The notes under the pieces were generated by a model. The model ran no database searches, had not been told where the DNA came from, and was given only the letters and a program-made list of their open reading frames with translations. A DNA stretch of 64,000 nt from Blastomonas sp. (lineage in GTDB: Bacteria; Pseudomonadota; Alphaproteobacteria; Sphingomonadales; Sphingomonadaceae), in the NCBI RefSeq assembly GCF_030373265.1, contig NZ_JAUCZC010000014.1, positions 43,617-107,616 of the forward strand. Direction: 5' to 3'. The translations under genes and the position numbers were made by a program. This document shows, in pieces, positions 36,571 through 45,307 of the stretch; the stretch's first letter is position 1, and each line of letters begins with the position of its first letter.

Positions 36571-37854
36571 ATGGCCCATTTCGATCCCAAGACCTATCGC
36601 AACGCATTGGGGCAGTTCGCTACCGGTGTCACCATCGTCACCACGCGCGATGCCGATGGCCATGCGGTGGGTGTGACCGCCAACAGCTTCAACTCGGTTT
36701 CGCTGGATCCTCCGCTTGTGCTGTGGTCGCTGGCTCGGTCAGCCAGGTCGATGGCCGCGTTCGAACAGGCAACCGACTTTGCGGTGCATATTCTCGCCAG
36801 CGATCAGGAACACCTGTCCAACCTGTTTGCTTCGCGGGTCGAGGACAAGTTTGCCGGCATGGAAGTCGGCAGCGAAGGACCGCCATTAATCGAGGGCTGC
36901 TCGGCGCGGTTGGTGTGCTCCACCCGGCACATGTACGAGGGCGGCGACCATGTGATCATGGTCGGCGAGGTGATCGACTATGAGAGCGATGGCAAGCCTC
37001 CCTTGGTGTTCCACGGCGGGGCTTATGCCGACCGGATCGCGCGCGAGGCAGGCTCGGAATCCCCCCCAGTCGTGTACGCTGTCGCAGGTCGTATCGCGAC
37101 CATCACCCTCAACCGTCCCGAGACCCGCAATGCGCTGTCCGAAGAGGTGATCGGTGCGCTGGTTTCGGCGCTGGAAGCCGCCGATGCCGACAGCGATATC
37201 GATTGCGTGATCCTGACGGGGGAAGGGCCCAGCTTCTGCTCGGGCGGTAACATCAAGCAGATCAAGGCGCTGACCGCCGAACAGCATATGACGCCTATCG
37301 AGCTGGAGAACTGGTACAAGACCCAGATCCAGCGCATTCCACTGACGATGGATCGGCTCTCGGTGCCAGTGATCGCAGCCGTCCGCGGGCACGCCATCGG
37401 TGCGGGGTGTGACCTGGCCAGCATGGCGGATATCCGGATAGCTGCCGAAGATGCGATATTTGCCGAGAGCTTCCTGCGGGTCGGCATCATTCCCGGCGAC
37501 GGCGGCGCGTGGCTGCTTCCACGTATCATCGGCCTCGCCAAAGCCAGCCAGATGATGCTGACCGGCGAGTTCATCGATGCGCGCAAGGCCGAGCATTACG
37601 GACTGGTGTCGGAGGTGGTACCGGTCGACGCGCTCGCCGGCCGTGCGATGGAACTTGCCGCCATGGTGGCACAATTTCCGCCATCGGCCATCCGCAAGAC
37701 CAAACGCCTGATCAAGGATGCACGGGACGTGTCGCTGGCCGAACATCTGGACCAGGCTGCGATCTGGCAGGGTGTCTTGCAGCAGATGGACGATCATCGC
37801 GAGGCGATCGACGCCATTCTCGAGAAGCGCGCGCCGAATTTCCAGGGAAAATAA
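36571..37854 (+). CDS. Flavin reductase-crotonase fusion protein
   Basis: 427 residues joining two enzymes that are normally separate. Residues 1-160 are a flavin reductase split-barrel domain (QFATGVTIVTTRDADGHAVG, NSFNSVSLDPPLVLWSLAR, FHGGAYADR). Residues 168-427 are a crotonase: IATITLNRPETRNALS, oxyanion-hole segments FCSGGNIKQI and GHAIGAGCDLASMAD, and GIIPGDGGAWLLPR. The Glu164 position of enoyl-CoA hydratase is Phe here and Glu144 is Asp, so classical hydratase chemistry is unlikely. No SD or ATG marks a separate crotonase start. A C7 run (37061-37067) sits at the joint. Pathway unknown; an aromatic-CoA route is a guess. Confidence 0.8.
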   Translation: MAHFDPKTYRNALGQFATGVTIVTTRDADGHAVGVTANSFNSVSLDPPLVLWSLARSARSMAAFEQATDFAVHILASDQEHLSNLFASRVEDKFAGMEVGSEGPPLIEGCSARLVCSTRHMYEGGDHVIMVGEVIDYESDGKPPLVFHGGAYADRIAREAGSESPPVVYAVAGRIATITLNRPETRNALSEEVIGALVSALEAADADSDIDCVILTGEGPSFCSGGNIKQIKALTAEQHMTPIELENWYKTQIQRIPLTMDRLSVPVIAAVRGHAIGAGCDLASMADIRIAAEDAIFAESFLRVGIIPGDGGAWLLPRIIGLAKASQMMLTGEFIDARKAEHYGLVSEVVPVDALAGRAMELAAMVAQFPPSAIRKTKRLIKDARDVSLAEHLDQAAIWQGVLQQMDDHREAIDAILEKRAPNFQGK

Positions 37855-38019
37855 TCATTCGGGTGCATTTGCTAGAGCAACAGCCCTGCGGTTATTAACC
37901 TTTGCGCGCCATTTTTGTTAACCATTTCGAATCAGTTCTAATGGTCGTCTGCTTCTGGGCTCATCTGGCTGGGCGCAAACGGTGGATGGCTCTTGAGCGA
38001 TACCTTCCGAATACAAAAT

Positions 38020-38042
38020 GACCCCGGCTTTTGGCCGGGGTC
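38020..38042 (-). terminator. Rho-independent terminator of the 22-codon gene
   Basis: Perfect 9-bp GC-rich stem (GACCCCGGC / GCCGGGGTC) with a 5-base loop, followed on the minus strand by ATTTTG. It lies 28 bases after the stop at 38071. In the upstream gap (37855-38019) I see no gene, only two TTAACC motifs (37895, 37918). Confidence 0.75.
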
Positions 38043-38070
38043 AAATGCTTGAAAAGCCGATATTTTCAGC

Positions 38071-38139
38071 TTAGTTCCAGCCGCCGCCCAGGACCCAATC
38101 CCAGAAACCGCGAACAGGCTGCTTGGTACGCTTTGCCAT
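38071..38139 (-). CDS. 22-residue Trp-rich microprotein
   Basis: ATG 38139 to TAA 38071. An ideal SD (AAGGAGT, 7-base spacer) precedes it and a strong terminator follows, so it is a self-contained transcription unit. The peptide opens MAKRTKQPVRG (five basic or polar residues, net charge about +5) and closes FWDWVLGGGWN, with three Trp in ten residues and a triple Gly. That fits an amphipathic membrane-surface peptide or an RNA/protein-binding micropeptide. There is no signal peptide. I do not recognise a family. Its own promoter region (38140-38250) is AT-rich against a GC-rich background. Confidence 0.75.
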   Translation of the reverse strand: MAKRTKQPVRGFWDWVLGGGWN

Positions 38140-38257
38140 TTTTAGCACTCCTTATTCGGACGCGAATTTCGAGCCACGTCCAGTTCCGGAAGCTAACAGA
38201 ATGTAAATTGGTCAACAAGATGTTAACTATGTTTGGCAACCGGTCGATCGCGTTCGG

Positions 38258-38277
38258 GCCGGGATCGCGGTCCCGGC
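38258..38277. terminator. Hairpin after the PBP-activator gene
   Basis: Perfect 7-bp stem GCCGGGA / TCCCGGC with a 6-base loop, 17 bases past the stop of the minus-strand gene at 38294. No T-run. It separates that gene from the microprotein unit. Confidence 0.4.
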
Positions 38278-38293
38278 GCGACGCGATGACAAA

Positions 38294-39484
38294 TCAGTTG
38301 CTAAAGGATTTCGGAGCGGGCGATGCCACGGTAAGCTGCCCGGGCCCGACCTGCTGCACCTCCAGCAGGCGTTCCGCCACACCGCTGCGACCGAAGCGGA
38401 AGGCGCCATCGAGCCCGATAAAGCCACCATCATCGCGCAGGCGGTCCATCGGAAACACACTGCCGGGTTTCCAGTCGCGTGCGATTCGGGTGGTCAGCAA
38501 GACGCTGTCATAGCCCAGGGTCGACAGACGGAAAGGGTCGCTGCCGAACTGAGCGCGGTACTTCGTTGCATATTGCCGGTACAGTCCATCCGAAACGCTG
38601 GCGAACCACGCGCCACGCATCGCCGCCGATGCGGGAAGCGCGCGTTCCGTGTTCCACAATTCGGTGCCCAGAACGCGCGCATCGGTGCCGCCATGGGCGC
38701 GGATCAACGGCACGATGCGGATCGCTGCGGCGCCGCTGTCGGCGATCAGGATCGCTTCATAGGCGCTATCCTGTTGCATCTTCTTGAGCGCGGCGGTGAT
38801 CGCGGCGTTGCCGGCGCCATAGCTCTGCATCGAGACAACGGTGCCGCCCGCTGCCTTGACCGACCCGAGGATCGCAGAAGATGCGCGCTGGCCATAGGTG
38901 CCTGCCGGAACAAGCGCGGCAAAGCGGGTGATCCCCTGTCCCTTGGCATGGCGCACGACCCGGTCGATCGACTGGGCGGGCACATAGCCCATGATGAAGA
39001 CGTTATCGCCGGCGACGCCGACATCGTTCGAATAGCTGATAATCGGGACATTGGCCGCTCTGGCGGTCGCAGCGATGGCGACGACATCATCGCCCAGCAA
39101 CGGGCCGAGGATCAGGCGGTTGCCGTCGGCGATGGCGCGCTGCGCCGCGGGCAGGGCACCGCGGGCGGTGTCATAGCTGGTGATACGGATATTGCTTGCC
39201 TTGGTGTCCATCAGCGCGAGTGTGGTGGCATTGGCGAGCGATTGACCGACGGCGGCATCCTTGCCCGAAAGGGGCAGCAGAAGTGCGATACGGTGCCGCG
39301 CGGCGTCACTGGGAAGCACACCGGTAATCGGGCCGTCATCGGGCCGGGTCGAGGGCTGATCGGGCTGCTGGCTTGGGGTCGATGGCGGCGCTGTCTTGGG
39401 AACCATGGTCTGGCAGGCCGCCAGGAACATGGTGCCCAGCACCAGCATGAGGATGGTCTGCCATTTTCGATAGAGGTGTTTCAC
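38294..39484 (-). CDS. Penicillin-binding protein activator (LppC/LpoA-like) lipoprotein
   Basis: 396 residues from GTG 39484, with GGGAG 9 bases upstream. Lipoprotein signal (LVLGTMFLAAC). Then a periplasmic-binding-protein fold of the ABC-type amino-acid receptor class: RIALLLPLSGKDAAVGQSLANA, LILGPLLGDDV, VPIISYSND and GFIGLDGAFRFG. In gammaproteobacteria LpoA stimulates a bifunctional PBP from the outer membrane. The first LpoA domain (TPR) is missing here, as usual in alphaproteobacteria. Divergent from rsmI, a conserved arrangement. Confidence 0.85.
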   Translation of the reverse strand: MKHLYRKWQTILMLVLGTMFLAACQTMVPKTAPPSTPSQQPDQPSTRPDDGPITGVLPSDAARHRIALLLPLSGKDAAVGQSLANATTLALMDTKASNIRITSYDTARGALPAAQRAIADGNRLILGPLLGDDVVAIAATARAANVPIISYSNDVGVAGDNVFIMGYVPAQSIDRVVRHAKGQGITRFAALVPAGTYGQRASSAILGSVKAAGGTVVSMQSYGAGNAAITAALKKMQQDSAYEAILIADSGAAAIRIVPLIRAHGGTDARVLGTELWNTERALPASAAMRGAWFASVSDGLYRQYATKYRAQFGSDPFRLSTLGYDSVLLTTRIARDWKPGSVFPMDRLRDDGGFIGLDGAFRFGRSGVAERLLEVQQVGPGQLTVASPAPKSFSN

Positions 39485-39511
39485 AGCTTGTCGCTCCCGC
39501 CATGCCGGTCC

Positions 39512-40369
39512 ATGAACATCCGCGTGAATCATGATCCCGAACCCGGCCTGTATATCGTGGCAACGCCAATCGGCAACCTTGGTGATCTGTCGACACGCGC
39601 CCGACAGGTGCTGGAACAGGCCGATATGATCGCGTGCGAGGACAGCCGGGTGACGGGTGGCCTGCTGCATCACCTCGGTTTCAAGCGGCCGCTGGTGCGC
39701 TATGACGACCATGCCAAACCGGCGGACCGCGAGCGGCTGATTCATGCAGCTTTGCAAGGGCCTGTGGCTCTGGTCAGCGACGCTGGCACACCGCTGATCT
39801 CCGATCCCGGCTACAGGCTGGTGCGGGAAGCACGCGCGGCAGGTGTGGCAATCCACTCTGTGCCGGGGCCATCGGCGTTGATCGTGGCGCTCACACTGGC
39901 GGGGCTGCCGACAGACAGATTTTACTTCCACGGATTCCTGCCCAACAAGGCCGGTGCGCGCGACAAGGACATTGCAGCATTGGCTGCGATCCCGGCAACC
40001 CTGGTGTTCTATGAAAGCGCCAAGCGCATCGCGGCGTGCCTCTCCGCGCTGCATCTTGGCCTTGGCGATCGCGAGGCAGCGGTGGTCCGCGAAATCAGCA
40101 AGAAGTTCGAGGAAACCCGCACGGGGACATTGAGCGAGCTGGCTTCGTTCTACGCCGAGTCCACGCCCAAAGGCGAAATCGTGCTGGTCATCGGGCCGCC
40201 GCTAGCAGACACCGGAGAGGCGGATGAGGCCGCCGTCGCGGCAGCGCTGGCCGAGGCCTTGGCGACGATGCCGCCGGGCAAGGCTGCTGGTGAGGTCGCC
40301 AAGCGCTTCGGCCTCGACCGCAAGGCGCTCTATGCGCGCATTATGGCAGAGCGGGCGAACGATGGCTGA
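39512..40369 (+). CDS. rsmI: 16S rRNA (cytidine-1402-2'-O)-methyltransferase
   Basis: 285 residues from ATG 39512. Tetrapyrrole-methylase fold: LYIVATPIGNLGDLSTRARQ, ACEDSRVTGGLL, LVSDAGTPLISDPGYRLVR, SVPGPSALIVAL, YFHGFLPNK. RsmI methylates C1402 in the ribosomal decoding centre. Its stop overlaps the yraN start by 8 bases. Confidence 0.95.
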   Translation: MNIRVNHDPEPGLYIVATPIGNLGDLSTRARQVLEQADMIACEDSRVTGGLLHHLGFKRPLVRYDDHAKPADRERLIHAALQGPVALVSDAGTPLISDPGYRLVREARAAGVAIHSVPGPSALIVALTLAGLPTDRFYFHGFLPNKAGARDKDIAALAAIPATLVFYESAKRIAACLSALHLGLGDREAAVVREISKKFEETRTGTLSELASFYAESTPKGEIVLVIGPPLADTGEADEAAVAAALAEALATMPPGKAAGEVAKRFGLDRKALYARIMAERANDG

Positions 40370-40724
40370 CGCCAGGCGCAGGCAGGCGGAAGCGTCCGGA
40401 CGCCGGGCCGAGACGCTGGCAGCATGGTGGTTGCGCCTCAAGGGCTGGCGAATATTGGCAATGCGGGTGCGTACACCCTTTGGCGAGGTGGACATCGTGG
40501 CGCGGCGTGGCCGGATGGTCGCGTTCGTCGAGGTGAAGCACCGTGCGACCGCGCGCGAACTTGATGATGCCATCGATCATCACCGGCTGCGCCGCGTCTC
40601 GGCTGCGGCCGAGGCGCTCATGCCGCGCTTCGTTCGCGCGCAGGACGATGCACGCATCGATGTGATCCTGCTTGCACCGCGCCGCCTGCCACGCCATCTG
40701 ACGCACGTCTGGCAGGGCGACTGA
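40362..40724 (+). CDS. YraN/UPF0102 family endonuclease-like protein
   Basis: 120 residues. GRRAETLAAWWLRLKGW, then the PD-(D/E)xK-like core FGEVDIVARRG and VAFVEVKHR. Small restriction-endonuclease-fold protein of uncertain activity, conserved beside rsmI in many proteobacteria. The ATG lies inside the rsmI 3' end, so the two are coupled. Confidence 0.9.
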   Translation: MADARRRQAEASGRRAETLAAWWLRLKGWRILAMRVRTPFGEVDIVARRGRMVAFVEVKHRATARELDDAIDHHRLRRVSAAAEALMPRFVRAQDDARIDVILLAPRRLPRHLTHVWQGD

Positions 40725-40767
40725 ACGTCCCGCGCTATTTTATGCCCACCCAAACAAAGGCCATTTC

Positions 40768-41712
40768 ATGAAGATCGCGGTACAGATGGATCCGATGCCC
40801 GGCATCAACATCAAGGGCGATTCGAGTTTCGCACTGATGCTTTCGGCGCAGGCGCGCGGCTATACGCTCTATCATTACGACGTCGAGACGCTGACCTATG
40901 AGGCGGGACAGGTCACGGCGCATGCTCACCCGGTGACGGTGCGCGCCGTCCAAGGCGACCATTTCACATTTGGTGATCCGGTGCGGCTCGATCTGGGCGA
41001 GGATGTCGATGTCGTGCTGATGCGGCAGGACCCGCCGTTCGATGTCGGCTACATCACCGCCACGCATATTCTGGAGCGGCTGAAAGGCCGCACCCTGGTG
41101 GTCAACGATCCCGCCTCGGTGCGCAATGCCCCCGAGAAAGTCTACGTGCTCGACTTCGAGCGGTTCATGCCGCCGACCCTCGTCACCCGCTCGCTCGACG
41201 AGGTGAAGCGCTTTCAGGCACAGCACGGCGCGATCGTGGTCAAGCCATTGCATGGCAACGGCGGCAAGGCGGTGTTCCTGGTGGGCGAGGACGGCGCGAA
41301 CCTGTCCGCTTTGGTCGAGCTGTTCGGCCAGATCTGGCGCGAGCCATTCATGGTGCAGCCGTTCCTCCCTGAGGTCGCGCAAGGGGACAAGCGCATCGTG
41401 CTGGTCGACGGCAAGGTGGCAGGCGCGATCAACCGCAAGCCGGGCGAGGGGGAGTTCCGCTCCAATCTCGCGGTTGGCGGCTATGCCGAATCCGCGACGC
41501 TCACCGAGCGCGAGCAGGAAATCTGCGACGCGATGGGCCCCGAACTCAAGGAACGCGGACTGGTGTTCGTGGGTATTGATGTGATCGGCGGCAAGTGGCT
41601 GACCGAGATCAACGTCACGTCGCCCACCGGCATCGTTGCAATCGGCGCGTTCAACAACTCCGATGTCGCTGGCATGATCTGGGACGCAATCGAGGCTCGC
41701 CTGAAGACCTGA
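40768..41712 (+). CDS. gshB: Glutathione synthetase
   Basis: 314 residues. ATP-grasp enzyme: QMDPMPGINIKGDSSFALM, MRQDPPFDVGYITATH, VVKPLHGNGGKAVF, and INVTSPTGIVAI at the end. It joins gamma-glutamylcysteine and glycine. It follows yraN by 43 bases and runs straight into dedA (2-base gap). Confidence 0.96.
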   Translation: MKIAVQMDPMPGINIKGDSSFALMLSAQARGYTLYHYDVETLTYEAGQVTAHAHPVTVRAVQGDHFTFGDPVRLDLGEDVDVVLMRQDPPFDVGYITATHILERLKGRTLVVNDPASVRNAPEKVYVLDFERFMPPTLVTRSLDEVKRFQAQHGAIVVKPLHGNGGKAVFLVGEDGANLSALVELFGQIWREPFMVQPFLPEVAQGDKRIVLVDGKVAGAINRKPGEGEFRSNLAVGGYAESATLTEREQEICDAMGPELKERGLVFVGIDVIGGKWLTEINVTSPTGIVAIGAFNNSDVAGMIWDAIEARLKT

Positions 41713-41714
41713 AC

Positions 41715-42332
41715 ATGAATGATCTGATCATCGATCTGGTAGCCCAAGGCGGATATTGGGGCGTCGCGCTGCTGATGGCGCTCGAGAACGTCTTCCCACC
41801 GATCCCGTCCGAGCTGATCATGGGGCTGGCGGGGATCGAGGCGGGCAAGGGCCATTTCAACCTGTGGTTGATGATCCTGGCCGGTACCATCGGATCGGTT
41901 GCGGGCAACTATTTCTGGTATGCGATCGGCCGTTCGTTTGGTCCCAAGCGGCTCGAGCATTTCGTCGCGCGCTGGGGGCGGTGGCTGACACTCGACCGGC
42001 GCGAGATCGACCGGTTCAATCGACTGTTCCATCGTCATGGTGCCTCGACCATCTTCTTTGCGCGCATGATCCCGACGGTGCGAACGCTGATCTCGCTGCC
42101 TGCAGGGATCTTCGAGATGAGCCGTACGAAATTCCTGCTGTGGACCTTTGCCGGGGCGGGGCTTTGGAATATCGTCTTCGCGGGGATCGGGTTTCAATTG
42201 GGCTCGCGGTTTGACGAGATCGACAAGTACACCGGCCCGATATCGACCGGGGTGATCGGTCTGATCATCCTTGTGTATCTGGTGCGGGTGACCTTCTGGC
42301 GGCCGGTCAAGAGCGATCAGGGGCCGACGTAG
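41715..42332 (+). CDS. DedA family (SNARE-associated) inner-membrane protein
   Basis: 205 residues. ALLMALENVFPPIPSELIM, the loop GNYFWYAIGRSFGP, and the Arg-rich IFFARMIPTVRTLISLPAG, all DedA signatures, with four or five membrane segments. DedA proteins support lipid-carrier recycling and membrane homeostasis. Probably in one transcript with gshB. Confidence 0.9.
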   Translation: MNDLIIDLVAQGGYWGVALLMALENVFPPIPSELIMGLAGIEAGKGHFNLWLMILAGTIGSVAGNYFWYAIGRSFGPKRLEHFVARWGRWLTLDRREIDRFNRLFHRHGASTIFFARMIPTVRTLISLPAGIFEMSRTKFLLWTFAGAGLWNIVFAGIGFQLGSRFDEIDKYTGPISTGVIGLIILVYLVRVTFWRPVKSDQGPT

Positions 42333-42338
42333 CGCTCA

Positions 42339-42430
42339 ACGTCCCTCGACTTCGCTCGGGAACTCGGAGAGGGGCTGCATTAGGCTCTGATGTCCCAGTC
42401 CCGTCTGTCCCGAGCGTAGTCGAGGGACGT
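42339..42430. repeat. Long inverted repeat, family B
   Basis: 23-base arms (42339-42361 and 42408-42430, starting ACGTCCCTCGACTTCGCTCG) that are reverse complements with one mismatch, around a 46-base spacer. Between the convergent dedA and xerC, so it can act as a shared 3' structure. The motif CCCTCGACTTCGCTCGGG is one I recall as a frequent intergenic unit in sphingomonads. Confidence 0.8.
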
Positions 42431-42453
42431 GCGCACCCGCTTTCGACTGCATT

Positions 42454-43362
42454 TCAAGCCCGCGGATGCGCATTCTCGTAGACATCCAGAAGATGCGCGG
42501 CATCGACCTGGGTATAGATTTGGGTCGACGACAGGCTGGCATGACCCAGCAACTCCTGCAGTGAGCGAAGATCGGCGCCGCCCGCCAGCAGGTGCGTCGC
42601 AAAGCTGTGGCGCAGCGCGTGCGGGGTGGCATCCTCGGCGAGCCCGAGCAGCCGCCGCGCATGCATCATCGCGCGCCGCACCAGGGCAGGCGATAGCGGA
42701 CCGCCACGTGTTCCCCGGAACAGCGGCTCCTGTGCAGCGAATTCGAACGGGGCGAGCGCGACATACTGGCTGATCGCCTCGCGCAGTTGCGGTAGCACCG
42801 GCACCACGCGCTGCTTGTTGCCCTTGCCGGTAATCCGCATCGTTTCGCCTAGGGGGAGGACCGATCCGGTCAACCCCGTCGCTTCGCTGATCCGCAAGCC
42901 AGCGCCATAGAGCAGCAACAGCACCGCCCAATCGCGCGCCTGCACCCAGCCGGGCGCATCGCGCGAAGCCATGGCGTCGCCCAGCGCCATGATGTCGTCC
43001 GGCGCGATCGGGCGTGGCAGGCTACGCTTGATCCTGGGCCCCTTGATGCGCGGGGCGCTGCTGTCCGAGCCGCTCTGTTCGCCAGCAAACGTGAGGAAGG
43101 CGCGGATCGCCGAAAGCTCGCGTGCGGTGCTGCGGTTGGCGAGGCCATCGCCGCGCCGCGCTGCCAGAAACGCGCGCAGATCGGCCTGAGTCACGCCGCC
43201 AAGCCGCGCCGCATCGGGGCGCTCGCCCCAATGCTCGGAGAGGAATTCGGTCAGCCGCTCGGCAGTCGCGACATAGGCGCGCACCGTGTGCTGCGAGCGG
43301 CGCCGGTTGTCCGCGAGATGCGCGCGCCACAGTTCAATCAGATCGGGGAGCGGTTCTGCCAT
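42454..43362 (-). CDS. xerC: Tyrosine recombinase XerC
   Basis: 302 residues from ATG 43362 (the open frame to 43488 is extra). N-terminal SAM-like domain (HTVRAYVATAERLTEFL), then the catalytic set R157 (GLRISE), K180 (TGKGNK), H248 and R251 (HALRHSFATHLL), H274 (LGHASLSSTQIYTQV) and Tyr283. Resolves chromosome dimers at dif with XerD. It follows hemW by 13 bases. XerC rather than XerD by context and length, not proven. Confidence 0.88.
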   Translation of the reverse strand: MAEPLPDLIELWRAHLADNRRRSQHTVRAYVATAERLTEFLSEHWGERPDAARLGGVTQADLRAFLAARRGDGLANRSTARELSAIRAFLTFAGEQSGSDSSAPRIKGPRIKRSLPRPIAPDDIMALGDAMASRDAPGWVQARDWAVLLLLYGAGLRISEATGLTGSVLPLGETMRITGKGNKQRVVPVLPQLREAISQYVALAPFEFAAQEPLFRGTRGGPLSPALVRRAMMHARRLLGLAEDATPHALRHSFATHLLAGGADLRSLQELLGHASLSSTQIYTQVDAAHLLDVYENAHPRA

Positions 43363-43375
43363 GCGAGGCACGGTA

Positions 43376-44680
43376 TCAGGCGGCAGGCTCGATCGCCACC
43401 ACCTCGGCGAGGATCGCATCAAGCAGCGGCATGCCCTGCGGCGTGACGGTGATGTGCTGGCCGCTGCGCTCGACCAGGCCCAGCGCAACCAGCCTGTCGG
43501 TGGCGGCTTCGTCTATGAGACTGGGCTGAGGAACCCCCGAAAGCTGCGCGATTCGCTCCAGATCAATCCCTTCGGCCAGCCGGAGCCCCATCAGCAATGC
43601 TTCGGTCGCCTGGGTCTCGGCATCCAGCGGACGTTCGACCGACAGGCCATGACCGTTGCGGGTGATGGCCGACAGATAGTTTTCCGGCTTGCGATGCCGC
43701 TCGGTCGCCATTGCGCGGCGGCGGCCATGCGCGCCCGGGCCGATCCCGGCATAATCGCCATAGCGCCAGTAGGTGAGGTTGTGCCGGCTCTGTTGGCCGA
43801 TGCGGGCGTGGTTGCTGATCTCATAGGCGGGCAGACCGGCGGCGCCGGTCATCTGCCGGGTGAGATCGAACAGATCGGCGCAATGGTCGTCGTCCGCCGG
43901 GACAAGCTCGCCGCGCCGCACCAGGGTCTCGAACCGCGTGCCAGGCTCGATGGTGAGTTGATACAGCGAGAGATGCCCGGTGCCAAAGCCAAGCGCACGG
44001 GTCAGCTCGCGCTCCCAATCGGCGAGCGACTGGCCCGGGCGCGCATAGATCAGGTCGAACGTGACGCGGGCAAAGCGGTCCTGCGCGATGTCTAGCGCCG
44101 CCAGAGCCTCGGTCACGGAATGCGCGCGACCCAGGAATGCGAGTACGTTATCGTCGAGCGCCTGCAGCCCCAGCGAAACGCGGTTTACGCCTGCCAGCGC
44201 TAGGTCAGCAAAGCGCGCGGATTCGACCGACGACGGGTTCGCCTCGAGCGTGATCTCGATATCATCGGCAAAGCGCCAGTGCTGTGCGGCTTGCTCGATC
44301 AGCGTTTGCACCAAAGCAGGCGGCATCAGCGAAGGCGTGCCGCCACCGAAGAAGATCGATCCCAGCGTCCGGCCTGGCAATAGCGCTGCCTCGTGCGCCA
44401 TATCGGCGAGTAGCGCGGCCTGCCACTGCGCCACGTCCACACCTTCGCGGACATGGCTGTTGAAATCGCAATAGGGGCATTTGGAAACGCAGAACGGCCA
44501 GTGGATATAGAGGGCAAGCGACTCATCTCCCCTGCCGCTTGCGGGAGGGTTGGACGAGGCGGAGCCGAGGCCGGGGTGGGCCTGAGGTCGGCGCGATTCA
44601 GGCCCACCCCCGATCATCGGCATACGCCGCTGATCGACCCCTCCCGCTTGCGGGAGGGGAGAAGCGTTTTCACCGCTCAA
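43376..44680 (-). CDS. hemW: Radical SAM heme chaperone HemW with repeat-encoded N-terminal extension
   Basis: 434 residues from TTG 44680, which has GAGG 7-8 bases upstream and overlaps the rdgB stop. Family proteins start about 10 residues before LYIHWPFC. Here there are about 57, of which codons 7-52 are a palindromic repeat (44526-44662) read in frame without a stop. The rest is normal: Fe-S Cys64, Cys68, Cys71 (CVSKCPYC), [10 protein letters not shown], and the HemW C-terminal domain. It inserts heme into respiratory enzymes. In-frame ATGs inside the repeat (44623, 44617) are alternative starts. Confidence 0.88.
   Translation of the reverse strand: MSGENASPLPQAGGVDQRRMPMIGGGPESRRPQAHPGLGSASSNPPASGRGDESLALYIHWPFCVSKCPYCDFNSHVREGVDVAQWQAALLADMAHEAALLPGRTLGSIFFGGGTPSLMPPALVQTLIEQAAQHWRFADDIEITLEANPSSVESARFADLALAGVNRVSLGLQALDDNVLAFLGRAHSVTEALAALDIAQDRFARVTFDLIYARPGQSLADWERELTRALGFGTGHLSLYQLTIEPGTRFETLVRRGELVPADDDHCADLFDLTRQMTGAAGLPAYEISNHARIGQQSRHNLTYWRYGDYAGIGPGAHGRRRAMATERHRKPENYLSAITRNGHGLSVERPLDAETQATEALLMGLRLAEGIDLERIAQLSGVPQPSLIDEAATDRLVALGLVERSGQHITVTPQGMPLLDAILAEVVAIEPAA
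44526..44662. repeat. Composite palindromic repeat, family C, inside the hemW 5' end
   Basis: Three palindromes in a row: CTGCCGCTTGCGGGAGGG at one end, a central perfect 13-bp inverted repeat (GGGGTGGGCCTGA at 44573-44585 / TCAGGCCCACCCC at 44598-44610), and CCCCTCCCGCTTGCGGGAGGGG at the other. The end units are alike, giving an overall inverted layout. Such units are usually intergenic. Confidence 0.8.
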
Positions 44681-45303
44681 AAGCAGGCCTCGACCAATTT
44701 GGCGAAGGCGGCGGCGCGGTGGCTGATGGCGTGTTTGTGCGCAGGGTCGAGTTCGGCGAAGGTCTGGTCGAAGCCTTGTGCGACGAACACCGGGTCATAG
44801 CCAAAACCGAGCGTCCCGCGCGGCGGCCAGGTCAGCGCGCCGTTTACGCGCCCTTCAAACACCTCGGCATGGCCATCGGGCCAGGCGAGCGCGAGGGTGC
44901 AGATGAAATAGGCGCTGCGATCCGCATCCGGCCCGAGCTCGGCCAGCCGCCCCTCGACCTTGCCCATTGCCATATACCAGTCGCGGCCCGGATCGCCTTC
45001 GAACCACTGCCGTTCGGCCCAATCGGCGGTGTAGACGCCCGGCCTGCCGCCCAAAGCCGCGACACACAGTCCGCTGTCATCGGCCAGCGCGACACACCCC
45101 GATGCCTGCGCCGAGGCATGCGCCTTGAGCAATGCGTTCTCGGCGAATGTGGTGCCGGTCTCGTCGGGCTCGGCCAGGCCGAGATCGCCCGCAGACACCG
45201 GTTCGATGCCGAACGGCTCGAGCAGCGCGCGAATCTCGCGTACCTTGCCCTGGTTGTGGCTGGCGATCACCAGCCGGCCCGGTTCGAGTTTGCGCGCCGC
45301 CAT
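44677..45303 (-). CDS. rdgB: XTP/dITP pyrophosphatase
   Basis: 208 residues from ATG 45303. HAM1 family: [59 protein letters not shown]. It removes deaminated purine nucleotides. Rph lies just upstream (4 bases between), a conserved pair. Confidence 0.94.
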   Translation of the reverse strand: MAARKLEPGRLVIASHNQGKVREIRALLEPFGIEPVSAGDLGLAEPDETGTTFAENALLKAHASAQASGCVALADDSGLCVAALGGRPGVYTADWAERQWFEGDPGRDWYMAMGKVEGRLAELGPDADRSAYFICTLALAWPDGHAEVFEGRVNGALTWPPRGTLGFGYDPVFVAQGFDQTFAELDPAHKHAISHRAAAFAKLVEACF

Positions 45304-45307
45304 GGCC

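Noticed and set aside
37061..37067. C7 run as proof that the flavin reductase-crotonase fusion is an artefact
   Set aside because: Adding or removing one C gives long out-of-frame tails and no natural gene end, so the data as given favour a fusion; kept only as a caveat.
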